Positions 1 through 6,431 of a DNA stretch of 7,360 nt are shown one piece after another. Numbering within the stretch: position 1 is the first letter of the stretch; every line of letters begins with the position of its first letter. The stretch lies in contig DATDGR010000304.1 of the NCBI GenBank assembly GCA_036521995.1, positions 1 to 7,360 of the forward strand. The letters run 5' to 3'. The notes under the pieces are model-generated. The model had not been told where the DNA came from and ran no database searches. It saw only the letters and a program-made list of their open reading frames with translations. The position numbers and the translations under genes are program-made. Source of the stretch: Gp13-AA77 sp036521995 (GTDB taxonomy: Bacteria > Acidobacteriota > Terriglobia > UBA7540).

Positions 1-79
1 TTCTTCAACGCACTGCTAAAGAAGCGCGGAGCGGCCGTGGCGTCTGCTAGAATAATGAGCGGCTCCGCCTGCGAAAATT

Positions 80-1027
80 ATGGACTACGATCAGCTTGCA
101 AGTTTTCTGGAAGTAGCCCGGCTGCAGAGTTTCTCACGCGCAGCCGAGAAGATCTATCGCACTCAGCCGGCCATCAGCGCCCAGGTGAGGCTGCTGGAGC
201 AGGAGTGCGGTGAGCGCCTCTTCAATCGTAGCGGCAAGCGTGTGCAGCTTACCCCCGCCGGTGAGATCCTGCAGCGCTACGCTCAGAAGATGATCGATCT
301 CCACCGCGACGCCTTACAGGCCATCGCCGAGCTGAATCAGACCGCGCGCGGCAAGCTGCAGTTAGGCGCCAACGAGGCCACCTGCCTTTATGTCTTACCC
401 AAGACGTTCGCCCGCTTCAAACAGCTCTACCCGCTGGTCCAAATCAGCATCTATCGCAACTTCAGCCACAAGATCGTCCAGAAAGTGCAAGAAGGCGCCG
501 TGGAAGTCGGGGTGGTAACCCTGCCGCAGACGGCCCCGAATCTGGAAGTTATACCCGTCCATCGCGACGAAATGCAGCTCGTAGTGCCCGCCAAGCACCC
601 TCTCGCCAAGCATCGCAGTGTGACCTTGGAAGAGGTCGTTCAGTATCCGCTGATCCTGCCCAAGACAGGACGCACCCGCGTGGTTCTGGACCGTCTTTTG
701 CGCGAGAAGCGAAACGAGCTGCAGATTTCCATGGAGCTCGCCAGCGTCGAGACCATCAAGAAGTTTGTGGGAGCCGGTCTGGGGCTTACATTTCTGAGCC
801 GGTCTTACGCCCAGCCCGAAGTGGCCGCCGGGGTGCTTAAAGTCATACCGATCGAGGGACTGAAGCTGACGCGCGAGCTTGGCCTAGTGTACCGGCGGGA
901 CCGCTATCTTTCGCTTCCGGCGAAGGTCTTCATCGAAGCGGTGCGGGCGTCGACGCACCTCCCCAAGCGGGAGGCGGGAGCTCAAGCTGAGGCGACGAAC
1001 GAAGTGAACGCGGAAGCCCAAGGTTGA
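80..1027 (+). CDS. LysR-family transcriptional regulator
   Basis: This 315-residue protein has the length and layout of LysR-type DNA-binding regulators, which act in the cytoplasm as dimers or tetramers and respond to a small-molecule co-inducer. The N-terminal winged helix-turn-helix spans about residues 4-62. Its recognition region (about 18-37) reads S-F-S-R-A-A-E-K then T-Q-P-A-I-S-A-Q-V, followed by the family's L-E-x-x-x-G-x-x-L-F-x-R (39-50) and L-T-P-A-G (57-61). A linker helix (about 62-90) leads to a periplasmic-binding-protein-like effector domain (about 91-295). The last 20 residues are a low-complexity Ala/Glu tail. The ATG at 80 gives the standard LysR N-terminus, although its Shine-Dalgarno is poor. 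The gene lies 63 bases upstream of an aspartate kinase on the same strand. Regulation of the threonine/lysine genes is an inference from that position. LysR genes are more often divergent from their targets, so the effector and regulon remain unknown. Confidence 0.93.
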   Translation: MDYDQLASFLEVARLQSFSRAAEKIYRTQPAISAQVRLLEQECGERLFNRSGKRVQLTPAGEILQRYAQKMIDLHRDALQAIAELNQTARGKLQLGANEATCLYVLPKTFARFKQLYPLVQISIYRNFSHKIVQKVQEGAVEVGVVTLPQTAPNLEVIPVHRDEMQLVVPAKHPLAKHRSVTLEEVVQYPLILPKTGRTRVVLDRLLREKRNELQISMELASVETIKKFVGAGLGLTFLSRSYAQPEVAAGVLKVIPIEGLKLTRELGLVYRRDRYLSLPAKVFIEAVRASTHLPKREAGAQAEATNEVNAEAQG

Positions 1028-1090
1028 TCCGTAAGGGCCATTGAACGGGGTGCTGCTTTTCTGCCTTCCATCGCCAATCCTTAATCGTCA

Positions 1091-2500
1091 ATGCGCAGCG
1101 GTCAGCCACTTCGGATCATGAAGTTCGGCGGCACGTCGGTGGGCGACGCCGATTGTATCGGGCGAGTCGCTGCTCTGGTGGCCGACGAGGCCGCGGGGGC
1201 CGAAGTCGTGGTGGTGGTGTCGGCCATGGGCGGCGTGACCGACATGCTGATCCGCGCCGCCACCGAGGCCAGCCGGGGCGATCGCGAGGATTGGAAGGGT
1301 GCCCGTCAGGAATTGGCGCGCCGGCATCGCGAGGTGGCGGATCGCCTGCTTTACGCCGGCGAGCAGGCCAGGGTCCTGCCGCGCTTGGCTGAGGAAGTCG
1401 GCAACTTCGAGAATCTGTGCTCCGGTTTTTCGCTGGTTCGCGAGATCACCCCCCGCGCCATGGACGCGCTCGCGAGCCTCGGGGAGAAGATGTCCGCCTG
1501 GCTGGTGGCGGCTGCCCTGAGGTCGAAAGGCTGCGCGGCTGAGGCGGTGGACGCCACGGAGCTGATTGTCACCGATGACCATTTCGGTAACGCCTCACCT
1601 TACTTGGACGAAACCGCCGTGAAGGCCCGCGATCGCCTGGCTCATTTGCGACGGAGGGGCGTGATACCGGTGGTCACCGGATTTCGCGCCGCCACGCGCG
1701 AAGGCGTCTGTACCACGCTCGGCCGCGGCGGATCGGACTACAGCGCCACCCTGGTCGGCGCCGCGCTCGAGGCCGACGAGGTCTGGATCTGGACCGACGT
1801 GGACGGCGTCATGACCGCCGATCCGCGCCTGGTCCCGGCGGCCCACATCGTGCCTGAGATCTCTTATCGCGAAGCTGCCGAGCTTTCTTTCTTTGGGGCC
1901 AAGGTCCTGCACCCCAAGACCATCCAGCCCGTGGTTAAGAGGCAAATTCCGGTGTGGATCAAGAACACCTTCAATCCGACCTGCCCGGGCACCCGGATCG
2001 CCTCGGCGCCTGCGGACGCACGCCCCGGCGTCAAGGCTTTGACCACCGTCAGCAAAGCCGACCTGATCACGGTGACCGGCCGGGACCGCCTTGGCTTTTC
2101 CGAGCTGGCCGCTCGCGTCTTCGCGTCACTGAGCCGCGAAGATATTCCCACCTTGATGGTCACTCAATCGTCCGCCGACAACGTCCTGTGCTTCGCCGTG
2201 CACGATGCGGACTTGCTGCCGGTGCGGGGCGCGCTGGAGAAGGCCTTTGAGCTCGAAATCCTGCATGACTACATCGCTCCACCCGAGGTGGTCACGCAGG
2301 TGGCGATCGTGGTGACGGTGGGCGAGAACATGAAGGGTACGCCCGGTATCTCGGGCCGGGCCTTCGGCGCTCTCGGGCGGCGCGGCATCAACATTATCGC
2401 CATCGCCCAGGGCTCGTCGGAGTTGAGCATCTCGCTCGCGGTACATGCAGCGCAGGTGAAAGAGGCGGTGACCGCGATTCACGAAGAATTCCAACTGTAA
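1091..2500 (+). CDS. lysC: Aspartate kinase (ThrA-type kinase, monofunctional)
   Basis: Aspartate kinase phosphorylates L-aspartate with ATP to give 4-aspartyl phosphate, the committed step toward lysine, methionine and threonine, in the cytoplasm. Its 469 residues show the family signatures in order: K-F-G-G-T-S-V-G (11-18), S-A-M-G-G-V-T-D (44-51), S-L-G-E-K-M-S-A (129-136), G-R-G-G-S-D-Y-S-A-T (211-220), W-T-D-V-D-G-V-M-T-A-D-P-R (234-246) and F-F-G-A-K-V-L-H-P (267-275). Two C-terminal ACT domains (about 318-390 and 400-469) follow, including V-T-Q-S-S and I-A-I-A-Q-G-S-S-E-L. The ACT region resembles bifunctional ThrA, yet the protein ends where the homoserine dehydrogenase half would start. 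Feedback inhibition by threonine and/or lysine is expected for the family, but the ligand cannot be read from sequence. Two starts are possible, ATG 1091 and ATG 1118 (directly at M-K-F-G-G-T). Neither has a clear Shine-Dalgarno, and many homologues begin near the second. thrC follows 71 bases later. The symbol lysC is used only as the generic name for a stand-alone kinase. Confidence 0.95.
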   Translation: MRSGQPLRIMKFGGTSVGDADCIGRVAALVADEAAGAEVVVVVSAMGGVTDMLIRAATEASRGDREDWKGARQELARRHREVADRLLYAGEQARVLPRLAEEVGNFENLCSGFSLVREITPRAMDALASLGEKMSAWLVAAALRSKGCAAEAVDATELIVTDDHFGNASPYLDETAVKARDRLAHLRRRGVIPVVTGFRAATREGVCTTLGRGGSDYSATLVGAALEADEVWIWTDVDGVMTADPRLVPAAHIVPEISYREAAELSFFGAKVLHPKTIQPVVKRQIPVWIKNTFNPTCPGTRIASAPADARPGVKALTTVSKADLITVTGRDRLGFSELAARVFASLSREDIPTLMVTQSSADNVLCFAVHDADLLPVRGALEKAFELEILHDYIAPPEVVTQVAIVVTVGENMKGTPGISGRAFGALGRRGINIIAIAQGSSELSISLAVHAAQVKEAVTAIHEEFQL

Positions 2501-2571
2501 CGATAACAGCTCGTGGCACAGGGTTTAAGGAACGAGCCCTTCGTACAGACCCCGCTCGCCGCCGGTCTCAA

Positions 2572-3849
2572 ATGTCGACTTGGTTCCTCCAGTGTACCGA
2601 AGACGAGTGCCGCGCTCGGCAAGACGCCAGCCGAACCGCCTATCAGTGCGCGCGCTGCGCCGGCCTGCTCGAGGTGCAGTACGACTTCCCGCGCCTCGAT
2701 CCTGAAGCCACTCGCAGGCTGTGGAACGAACGCCGCCTGCGCGATGAAGCGCTCGATCGCAGCGGCGTCTGGCGCTTTCGCGAGCTCATCGACTTTATCG
2801 AATCGAGCGCGAAAGTGGTTTCGCTGGCCGAAGGGCGTACACCTCTTCTCGAAGCGCCTTGCGCGGGCCGCTGGGCCGGCGAAGTTCGTCTGAGCGTCAA
2901 GCACCAGGGCAACAATCCCACCGGGTCGTTCAAAGACCTCGGCATGACGGCGGCCATCACCCGTGCGGTTGCGCTGGGAGTCCGAGTCGTGGCCTGCGCC
3001 TCGACCGGGAACACCTCCTCGTCGATGGCAGCCTACGCTGCCCGCGCGGGGCTCAGACCGCTGGTCTTCGTTCCGGCCGGACGCATCTCCTCCGCCAAGC
3101 TGGCGCAGGCCCTCGATTTCGGCGCCTTTGTAATCGAGCTTGGCGAGAGCTTCGACCAGGCATTCGCTCTGCTGCGCCAGGTCAGTCCCGAACTGGGCCT
3201 CTACCTGGTAAATTCTGTGAATCCGTTTCGCATCGAGGGGCAGAAAACGCTGGTGGCGGAGATGCTGGAACAGCGTGATTGGAGTCCACCTGACTACATC
3301 GTGGTGCCGGGAGGCAATCTCGGCAACTGTTCGGCCATCGGCAAGGGTCTGCGCGAGCTGCGGGAGCTCGGCTTCATTCGCAAACTGCCTCGCGTGGTGG
3401 TGGTGCAGGCTGCGGGTGCAAGCGCCTTCTATCATGCCATGGCGGCGGGTGGCGCGGAGCTTGTTCCCTTTAAGCACCCTGAAACCGAGGCGACAGCCAT
3501 CCGCATCGGTGATCCGGCAAATTGGAGAAAGGCACGCCGCGTGCTGCAGGAGACACGGGGGCTGTGCGAGGCCGTTACGGACGAAGAGATCTTTACGGGT
3601 AAGCGCGCTCTGGCCGAAGATGGAATCGGCGCCGAACCGGCTTCCGTGGCCACACTCGCCGGGATTCGCAAGTTGCGCGCCGCCGGGCGAATGGAACCCG
3701 AGGCGGATGTGGTGGCCGTGCTCACCGGACACCAACTCAAAGACACAGACTACGTGATCCGGCACGCCGGCGAGCTCGAACGCAGCCGGAGGATTCAGGT
3801 GGAAGTGGGGGTTGACGCGCTGCGCCGGGCGGTGGAGAAAATCCTTTAG
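2572..3849 (+). CDS. thrC: Threonine synthase
   Basis: Threonine synthase converts O-phospho-L-homoserine and water to L-threonine and phosphate, the last step of threonine synthesis, using pyridoxal phosphate in the cytoplasm. The 425-residue protein is a fold-type II PLP enzyme. The motif N-N-P-T-G-S-F-K-D carries the Schiff-base lysine K121, S-T-G-N-T-S-S-S (144-151) fits the substrate-binding loop, and P-G-G-N-L-G-N (246-252) fits the PLP phosphate-binding loop. The N-terminus has four cysteines (C8, C13, C26, C29) followed by G-L-L-E-V, matching the zinc-ribbon-like start of many ThrC proteins, although the first pair is spaced more widely than the usual CxxC. The C-terminal L-T-G-H-Q-L-K-D also fits the family. 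ATG 2572 is the only standard start that keeps the cysteine region; the frame is open upstream but has no ATG, GTG or TTG before the kinase stop. No good Shine-Dalgarno precedes it. Position directly after aspartate kinase supports the threonine role over threonine dehydratase or cysteine synthase. Confidence 0.95.
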   Translation: MSTWFLQCTEDECRARQDASRTAYQCARCAGLLEVQYDFPRLDPEATRRLWNERRLRDEALDRSGVWRFRELIDFIESSAKVVSLAEGRTPLLEAPCAGRWAGEVRLSVKHQGNNPTGSFKDLGMTAAITRAVALGVRVVACASTGNTSSSMAAYAARAGLRPLVFVPAGRISSAKLAQALDFGAFVIELGESFDQAFALLRQVSPELGLYLVNSVNPFRIEGQKTLVAEMLEQRDWSPPDYIVVPGGNLGNCSAIGKGLRELRELGFIRKLPRVVVVQAAGASAFYHAMAAGGAELVPFKHPETEATAIRIGDPANWRKARRVLQETRGLCEAVTDEEIFTGKRALAEDGIGAEPASVATLAGIRKLRAAGRMEPEADVVAVLTGHQLKDTDYVIRHAGELERSRRIQVEVGVDALRRAVEKIL

Positions 3850-3868
3850 TCGCCTTGGACAAAACGAT

Positions 3869-3897
3869 GCGAAAGCTGCGATCGGCTGAGCTTTCGC
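3869..3897 (+). terminator. First of two hairpins after thrC
   Basis: A perfect 9-bp inverted repeat, GCGAAAGCT (3869-3877) and AGCTTTCGC (3889-3897), encloses an 11-base loop. It starts 19 bases after the thrC stop codon. It is followed by TTGCGG rather than a run of T, so it is not a textbook Rho-independent terminator. It may instead stabilise or terminate the upstream transcript together with the next hairpin. The pairing is seen directly; the role is inference. Confidence 0.4.
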
Positions 3898-3904
3898 TTG
3901 CGGC

Positions 3905-3926
3905 CCCGTCGCTTGGGGGCGACGGG
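3905..3926 (+). terminator. Second GC-rich hairpin after thrC
   Basis: A perfect 8-bp inverted repeat, CCCGTCGC (3905-3912) and GCGACGGG (3919-3926), encloses a 6-base loop, TTGGGG. It lies 7 bases after the first hairpin and ends 31 bases before the next gene's ATG. All but one stem pair are G-C. Only CTGGTTGT follows, a poor T tract. A boundary between the threonine genes and the membrane protein/flavoprotein pair is the likeliest role. Confidence 0.4.
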
Positions 3927-3957
3927 CTGGTTGTCGACTACGAGAAGCGGAGACTCC

Positions 3958-4371
3958 ATGAAATTCGCCAAAGTCGTGTTCGGAGCGGGAATTTGGGGCA
4001 TCCTGGTGCTCACGCCGCTTTACTTCATGTTCGATCGGATCGGACGCCAGGATCCCCCGCCCATTACGCACCCCGGGTTCTACTTCGGCTTCGTGAGCGT
4101 GGGGCTGGCGTGGCAGGTCGCCTTTCTGGTGATTGCCAGGGATCCCCGTCGCTTTCGGCCGATAATGATTCCCTCGACTCTAGAGAAATTTGGCTATGGA
4201 ATCTCCTTGATCGTGCTGTATCTGCAGGGCCGCCTGCGCGCACCGGATCGGGCTTTTGGCGGCACGGATCTGCGGTTCGGCGTTCTGTTTCTGGTGGCGC
4301 TTTTCAAGACAGGTTCCCGGTCCGAGTTTAGGGAATCCTCGAGATCCGATATCGGGTCGAGGGCGAGGTAA
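3958..4371 (+). CDS. Small four-helix conserved membrane protein
   Basis: This 137-residue hydrophobic protein has four probable membrane helices, at about residues 5-25, 41-60, 74-91 and 102-118. Between the first two is a polar stretch with P-P-P-I-T-H-P, then F-Y-F-G-F and A-W-Q-V-A-F. A basic loop, R-D-P-R-R-F-R-P (61-68), precedes the third helix. The last 20 residues are basic and polar. I recognise the general look of a conserved uncharacterised membrane protein but cannot name a function. ATG 3958 is chosen because it starts directly at the first hydrophobic segment and has a purine-rich GCGGAGA about 5 bases upstream. Alternative starts further upstream, such as TTG 3898, would add a non-hydrophobic extension running through the hairpin region. 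Its stop lies 5 bases before the flavoprotein ATG, which suggests translational coupling and perhaps a shared function at the membrane. Confidence 0.8.
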   Translation: MKFAKVVFGAGIWGILVLTPLYFMFDRIGRQDPPPITHPGFYFGFVSVGLAWQVAFLVIARDPRRFRPIMIPSTLEKFGYGISLIVLYLQGRLRAPDRAFGGTDLRFGVLFLVALFKTGSRSEFRESSRSDIGSRAR

Positions 4372-4376
4372 AGCCG

Positions 4377-6323
4377 ATGCCGGATTCCAGGCGAAACAGC
4401 CACGACCGCACGCTCGGGATGGACAGCGGCATCTGCCGGCGGGATTTCCTCAACTCAGCTCTCCTCGCATCGGGCAGCCTGCTGCTCAACTCAGCCACTC
4501 CGCAGCAACTGCTGCAGGGCCGGAACGATAACCCGAAGGATGAATGGACCGGTTACGGCGGCGTGGGCGATTACCAGGATTCGAACGGAAACACTGCGGA
4601 GGTGATGAATGCGGGGCACCAGATTCGCGACCACACCTTCGACTCGCCTCCGGCCGCCGCGATCGATACCGGTGAGGTCTTCGACTGCGTGATCGTAGGC
4701 GGAGGCATCAGCGGCCTGGCGGCGGCGCTCGCCTTCAAGACGCAGACCGCGCGGAGCTCAGGCGGCGAGAGCTTGAAGTGCCTGCTACTTGAAAACCACC
4801 CCATGTTCGGCGGCGAAGCCAAGCGTAACGAGTTCATCGTGGACGGCCAGCGCCTGATGGCTCCGCAGGGCTCCGATCATTTTCAGATTCCCTACCCCCA
4901 CAGCTTCATTGCGCGCTTCTACGAGATGATCGGGGTGGACTGGCGCGAGTTCAAGTATCAGACGTGGGGCAGCGCGTTGCCGGAGATCACGCTCGGCCGC
5001 ACGTTCGAGCAGATGCCTCCGCCGACCGGGACCTACTTCGGCGCCAGGTTTGGGCAGCGGCCGGGGATGTGGCTGATGGGGGGTCTCGGCACGAATATCG
5101 ATAAGCTTCCGGTCCCGCCCGCCATGCGAGCCGAGCTCCGGCGCCGCCGAGGCCGAGCTTCCGCTTCCACTAAACCGTATGACTATCCCGGCGATCAGAA
5201 GTCCCGGCGGCTCGACAGCATGACTATCGAACAGCATCTGATCCAGGATCGCGGCCTCACCCAGGACGTCATCCGGACCTTCATGACGCCGGGCGAAGGC
5301 GGCGGATATGGACTCGGCCCGGACGTGCTCTCCGCCTATTGTGAGTATGCCTTCGATGATCTGCATTGCCTGGACGACAGCGCTGAGACGGGCTGGCAGG
5401 CGTTTCCGGGCGGCAATGCGGGCATCGCACGGCACATCCTCAAAACGCTCATTCCGCATTCGATTCCGGGCCCGGCAACGCTCGAGGCCGTCTGCCGGAA
5501 CAACCTGGACTTCACGGCGCTCGACCCGCCGGACACCTCTGATCAACCCGCGCGCGTTCGGCTGCGGTCGACTGTGGTGCGGGTCGGGCACGAAGGGCAG
5601 CCCGAGAGGTCCGAGTTCGTAGAGGTGACCTACACGCGCGACGGCAAGGTGTATCGGTTGAAAGCGCGCTCGGTCGTCATGGCGGGCGGATGCTGGTCCA
5701 CCAAACGCGTGGTACGCGACCTGCCGGCGAGCTATCGAGACGCCTACAACCAGTTCTATCGCTCGCCTTGCATGCTGGCGAACGTAGCCATGCGCAATTG
5801 GCAGTTCCTCTATAAGCTCGGAATCTCAGGAGCGGAATGGTACGAGGGTCTGGGCAGCTTCACTTGCGTCCGCAAGGTTCCCGTTTTCTCCACGGACCAG
5901 AAGACCATCGGACCTGAGTCTCCCACCGTCCTGACCCTGAAGGTGCTCTATTGCTACCCCGGCCTGCCGATCGAAGAACAGGGGAATCGCGGGCGGGCAG
6001 AGATGCTCTCCGTCTCCTTCCGAGACTACGAGAGCCAGATTCGCGAACAGATGACGGGGATGTTCTCGCGCTCCGGCTTCGACGCGCGGCGCGACATCGC
6101 CGGGATCATTCTGAATCGCTGGGGTCATGCCTACGTGAACCCGCAGCCGGGATTCTTCTTCGGCAAGGACGGCAAGCCTGCCCCGCGCGAGATTTTGCGC
6201 AACGTGCCCTTCGGCAGAATCACCTTTGCCAACACCGATCTAGCCGGCGCCATGGACCACAAAGCCGCCATCATGGAGGGATATCGGGCGGTGGGGCAGA
6301 TCCTCGACCGCGTGCTGACCTGA
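4377..6323 (+). CDS. Tat-exported FAD oxidoreductase, spermidine dehydrogenase-like
   Basis: This 648-residue flavoprotein has an N-terminal dinucleotide-binding fold: D-C-V-I-V-G-G-G-I-S-G-L-A-A-A (103-117), with G108-G110 and G113 forming the GxGxxG turn and E139 in L-L-L-E-N at the end of the second strand, the residue that usually binds the FAD ribose. F-G-G-E-A-K-R-N-E-F (144-153) follows. A second FAD contact near the C-terminus reads A-N-T-D-L-A-G-A-M-D-H-K (618-629). Residues 20-40 form a Tat-type signal, C-R-R-D-F-L-N followed by a hydrophobic run, so the folded protein is probably exported. The overall pattern (L-G-M before the twin arginine, W-T-G-Y-G-G-V-G-D-Y, G-H-x-I-R-D) resembles the SpdH-type group annotated as spermidine dehydrogenase or NAD(P)-binding protein. 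The substrate is not shown by sequence. ATG 4377 is preferred over ATG 4419 because it keeps the L-G-M region and has GAGG 8 bases upstream. The gene follows the small membrane protein by 5 bases. Confidence 0.85.
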   Translation: MPDSRRNSHDRTLGMDSGICRRDFLNSALLASGSLLLNSATPQQLLQGRNDNPKDEWTGYGGVGDYQDSNGNTAEVMNAGHQIRDHTFDSPPAAAIDTGEVFDCVIVGGGISGLAAALAFKTQTARSSGGESLKCLLLENHPMFGGEAKRNEFIVDGQRLMAPQGSDHFQIPYPHSFIARFYEMIGVDWREFKYQTWGSALPEITLGRTFEQMPPPTGTYFGARFGQRPGMWLMGGLGTNIDKLPVPPAMRAELRRRRGRASASTKPYDYPGDQKSRRLDSMTIEQHLIQDRGLTQDVIRTFMTPGEGGGYGLGPDVLSAYCEYAFDDLHCLDDSAETGWQAFPGGNAGIARHILKTLIPHSIPGPATLEAVCRNNLDFTALDPPDTSDQPARVRLRSTVVRVGHEGQPERSEFVEVTYTRDGKVYRLKARSVVMAGGCWSTKRVVRDLPASYRDAYNQFYRSPCMLANVAMRNWQFLYKLGISGAEWYEGLGSFTCVRKVPVFSTDQKTIGPESPTVLTLKVLYCYPGLPIEEQGNRGRAEMLSVSFRDYESQIREQMTGMFSRSGFDARRDIAGIILNRWGHAYVNPQPGFFFGKDGKPAPREILRNVPFGRITFANTDLAGAMDHKAAIMEGYRAVGQILDRVLT

Positions 6324-6336
6324 GGACACGGCGGGA

Positions 6337-6408
6337 GCCGGCGTGGATCCTGTAAGAAGAAGCGCGGCTGATCGTATTCATGATGACGATGCCGGCTGGA
6401 CGATCCTG
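6337..6408 (+). repeat. Imperfect direct repeat in gap before TPR gene
   Basis: Two copies of a short unit lie in the gap: GCCGGCGTGGATCCTG (6337-6352) and GCCGGCTGGACGATCCTG (6391-6408). They share GCCGGC, TGG and ATCCTG and differ by small insertions. The copies begin 54 bases apart. Because GCCGGC is self-complementary, the copies can also pair with each other in RNA. This could be a regulator site, a folding switch or chance in GC-rich DNA. Confidence 0.35.
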
Positions 6409-6422
6409 AGCCGGCAGGGAGG
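6390..6422 (+). promoter_or_regulatory. Hairpin abutting the Shine-Dalgarno of the TPR gene
   Basis: TGCCGGCT (6390-6397) pairs perfectly with AGCCGGCA (6409-6416) around an 11-base loop. The last stem base is also the first base of a strong Shine-Dalgarno, AGGGAGG (6416-6422), which sits 9 bases before ATG 6432. This is the best ribosome binding site in the window. The hairpin could modulate ribosome access, but regulation is inference. Confidence 0.4.
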
Positions 6423-6431
6423 CGCATCGTG

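Noticed and set aside
26..68. A -10-like TAGAAT (48-53) upstream of the LysR gene, flanked by a 7-bp inverted repeat GCGGAGC (26-32) / GCTCCGC (62-68)
   Set aside because: No -35 element is seen at the right spacing and a 7-bp repeat in GC-rich DNA is weak evidence, so it is not called a promoter or operator.
1..79. Possible tail of an upstream gene at the left edge
   Set aside because: Short open stretches end at 17-19 and 48-50 in two plus frames, but none gives a recognisable C-terminus.
2479..4071. A 530-codon open frame on the minus strand opposite thrC
   Set aside because: It lies fully opposite a well-identified threonine synthase, has a His/Arg-rich composition with no recognisable motif, and is the expected by-product of GC-rich codon use.
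3855..4331. A plus-strand open frame in another frame overlapping the membrane protein
   Set aside because: Its translation is Arg/Gly/Ser-rich with no membrane or domain pattern, while the chosen frame gives four clean hydrophobic segments.
4785..5591. A 268-codon minus-strand open frame inside the flavoprotein
   Set aside because: It is antisense to conserved flavoprotein sequence, has low-complexity Arg/His/Ala content and no domain signature.
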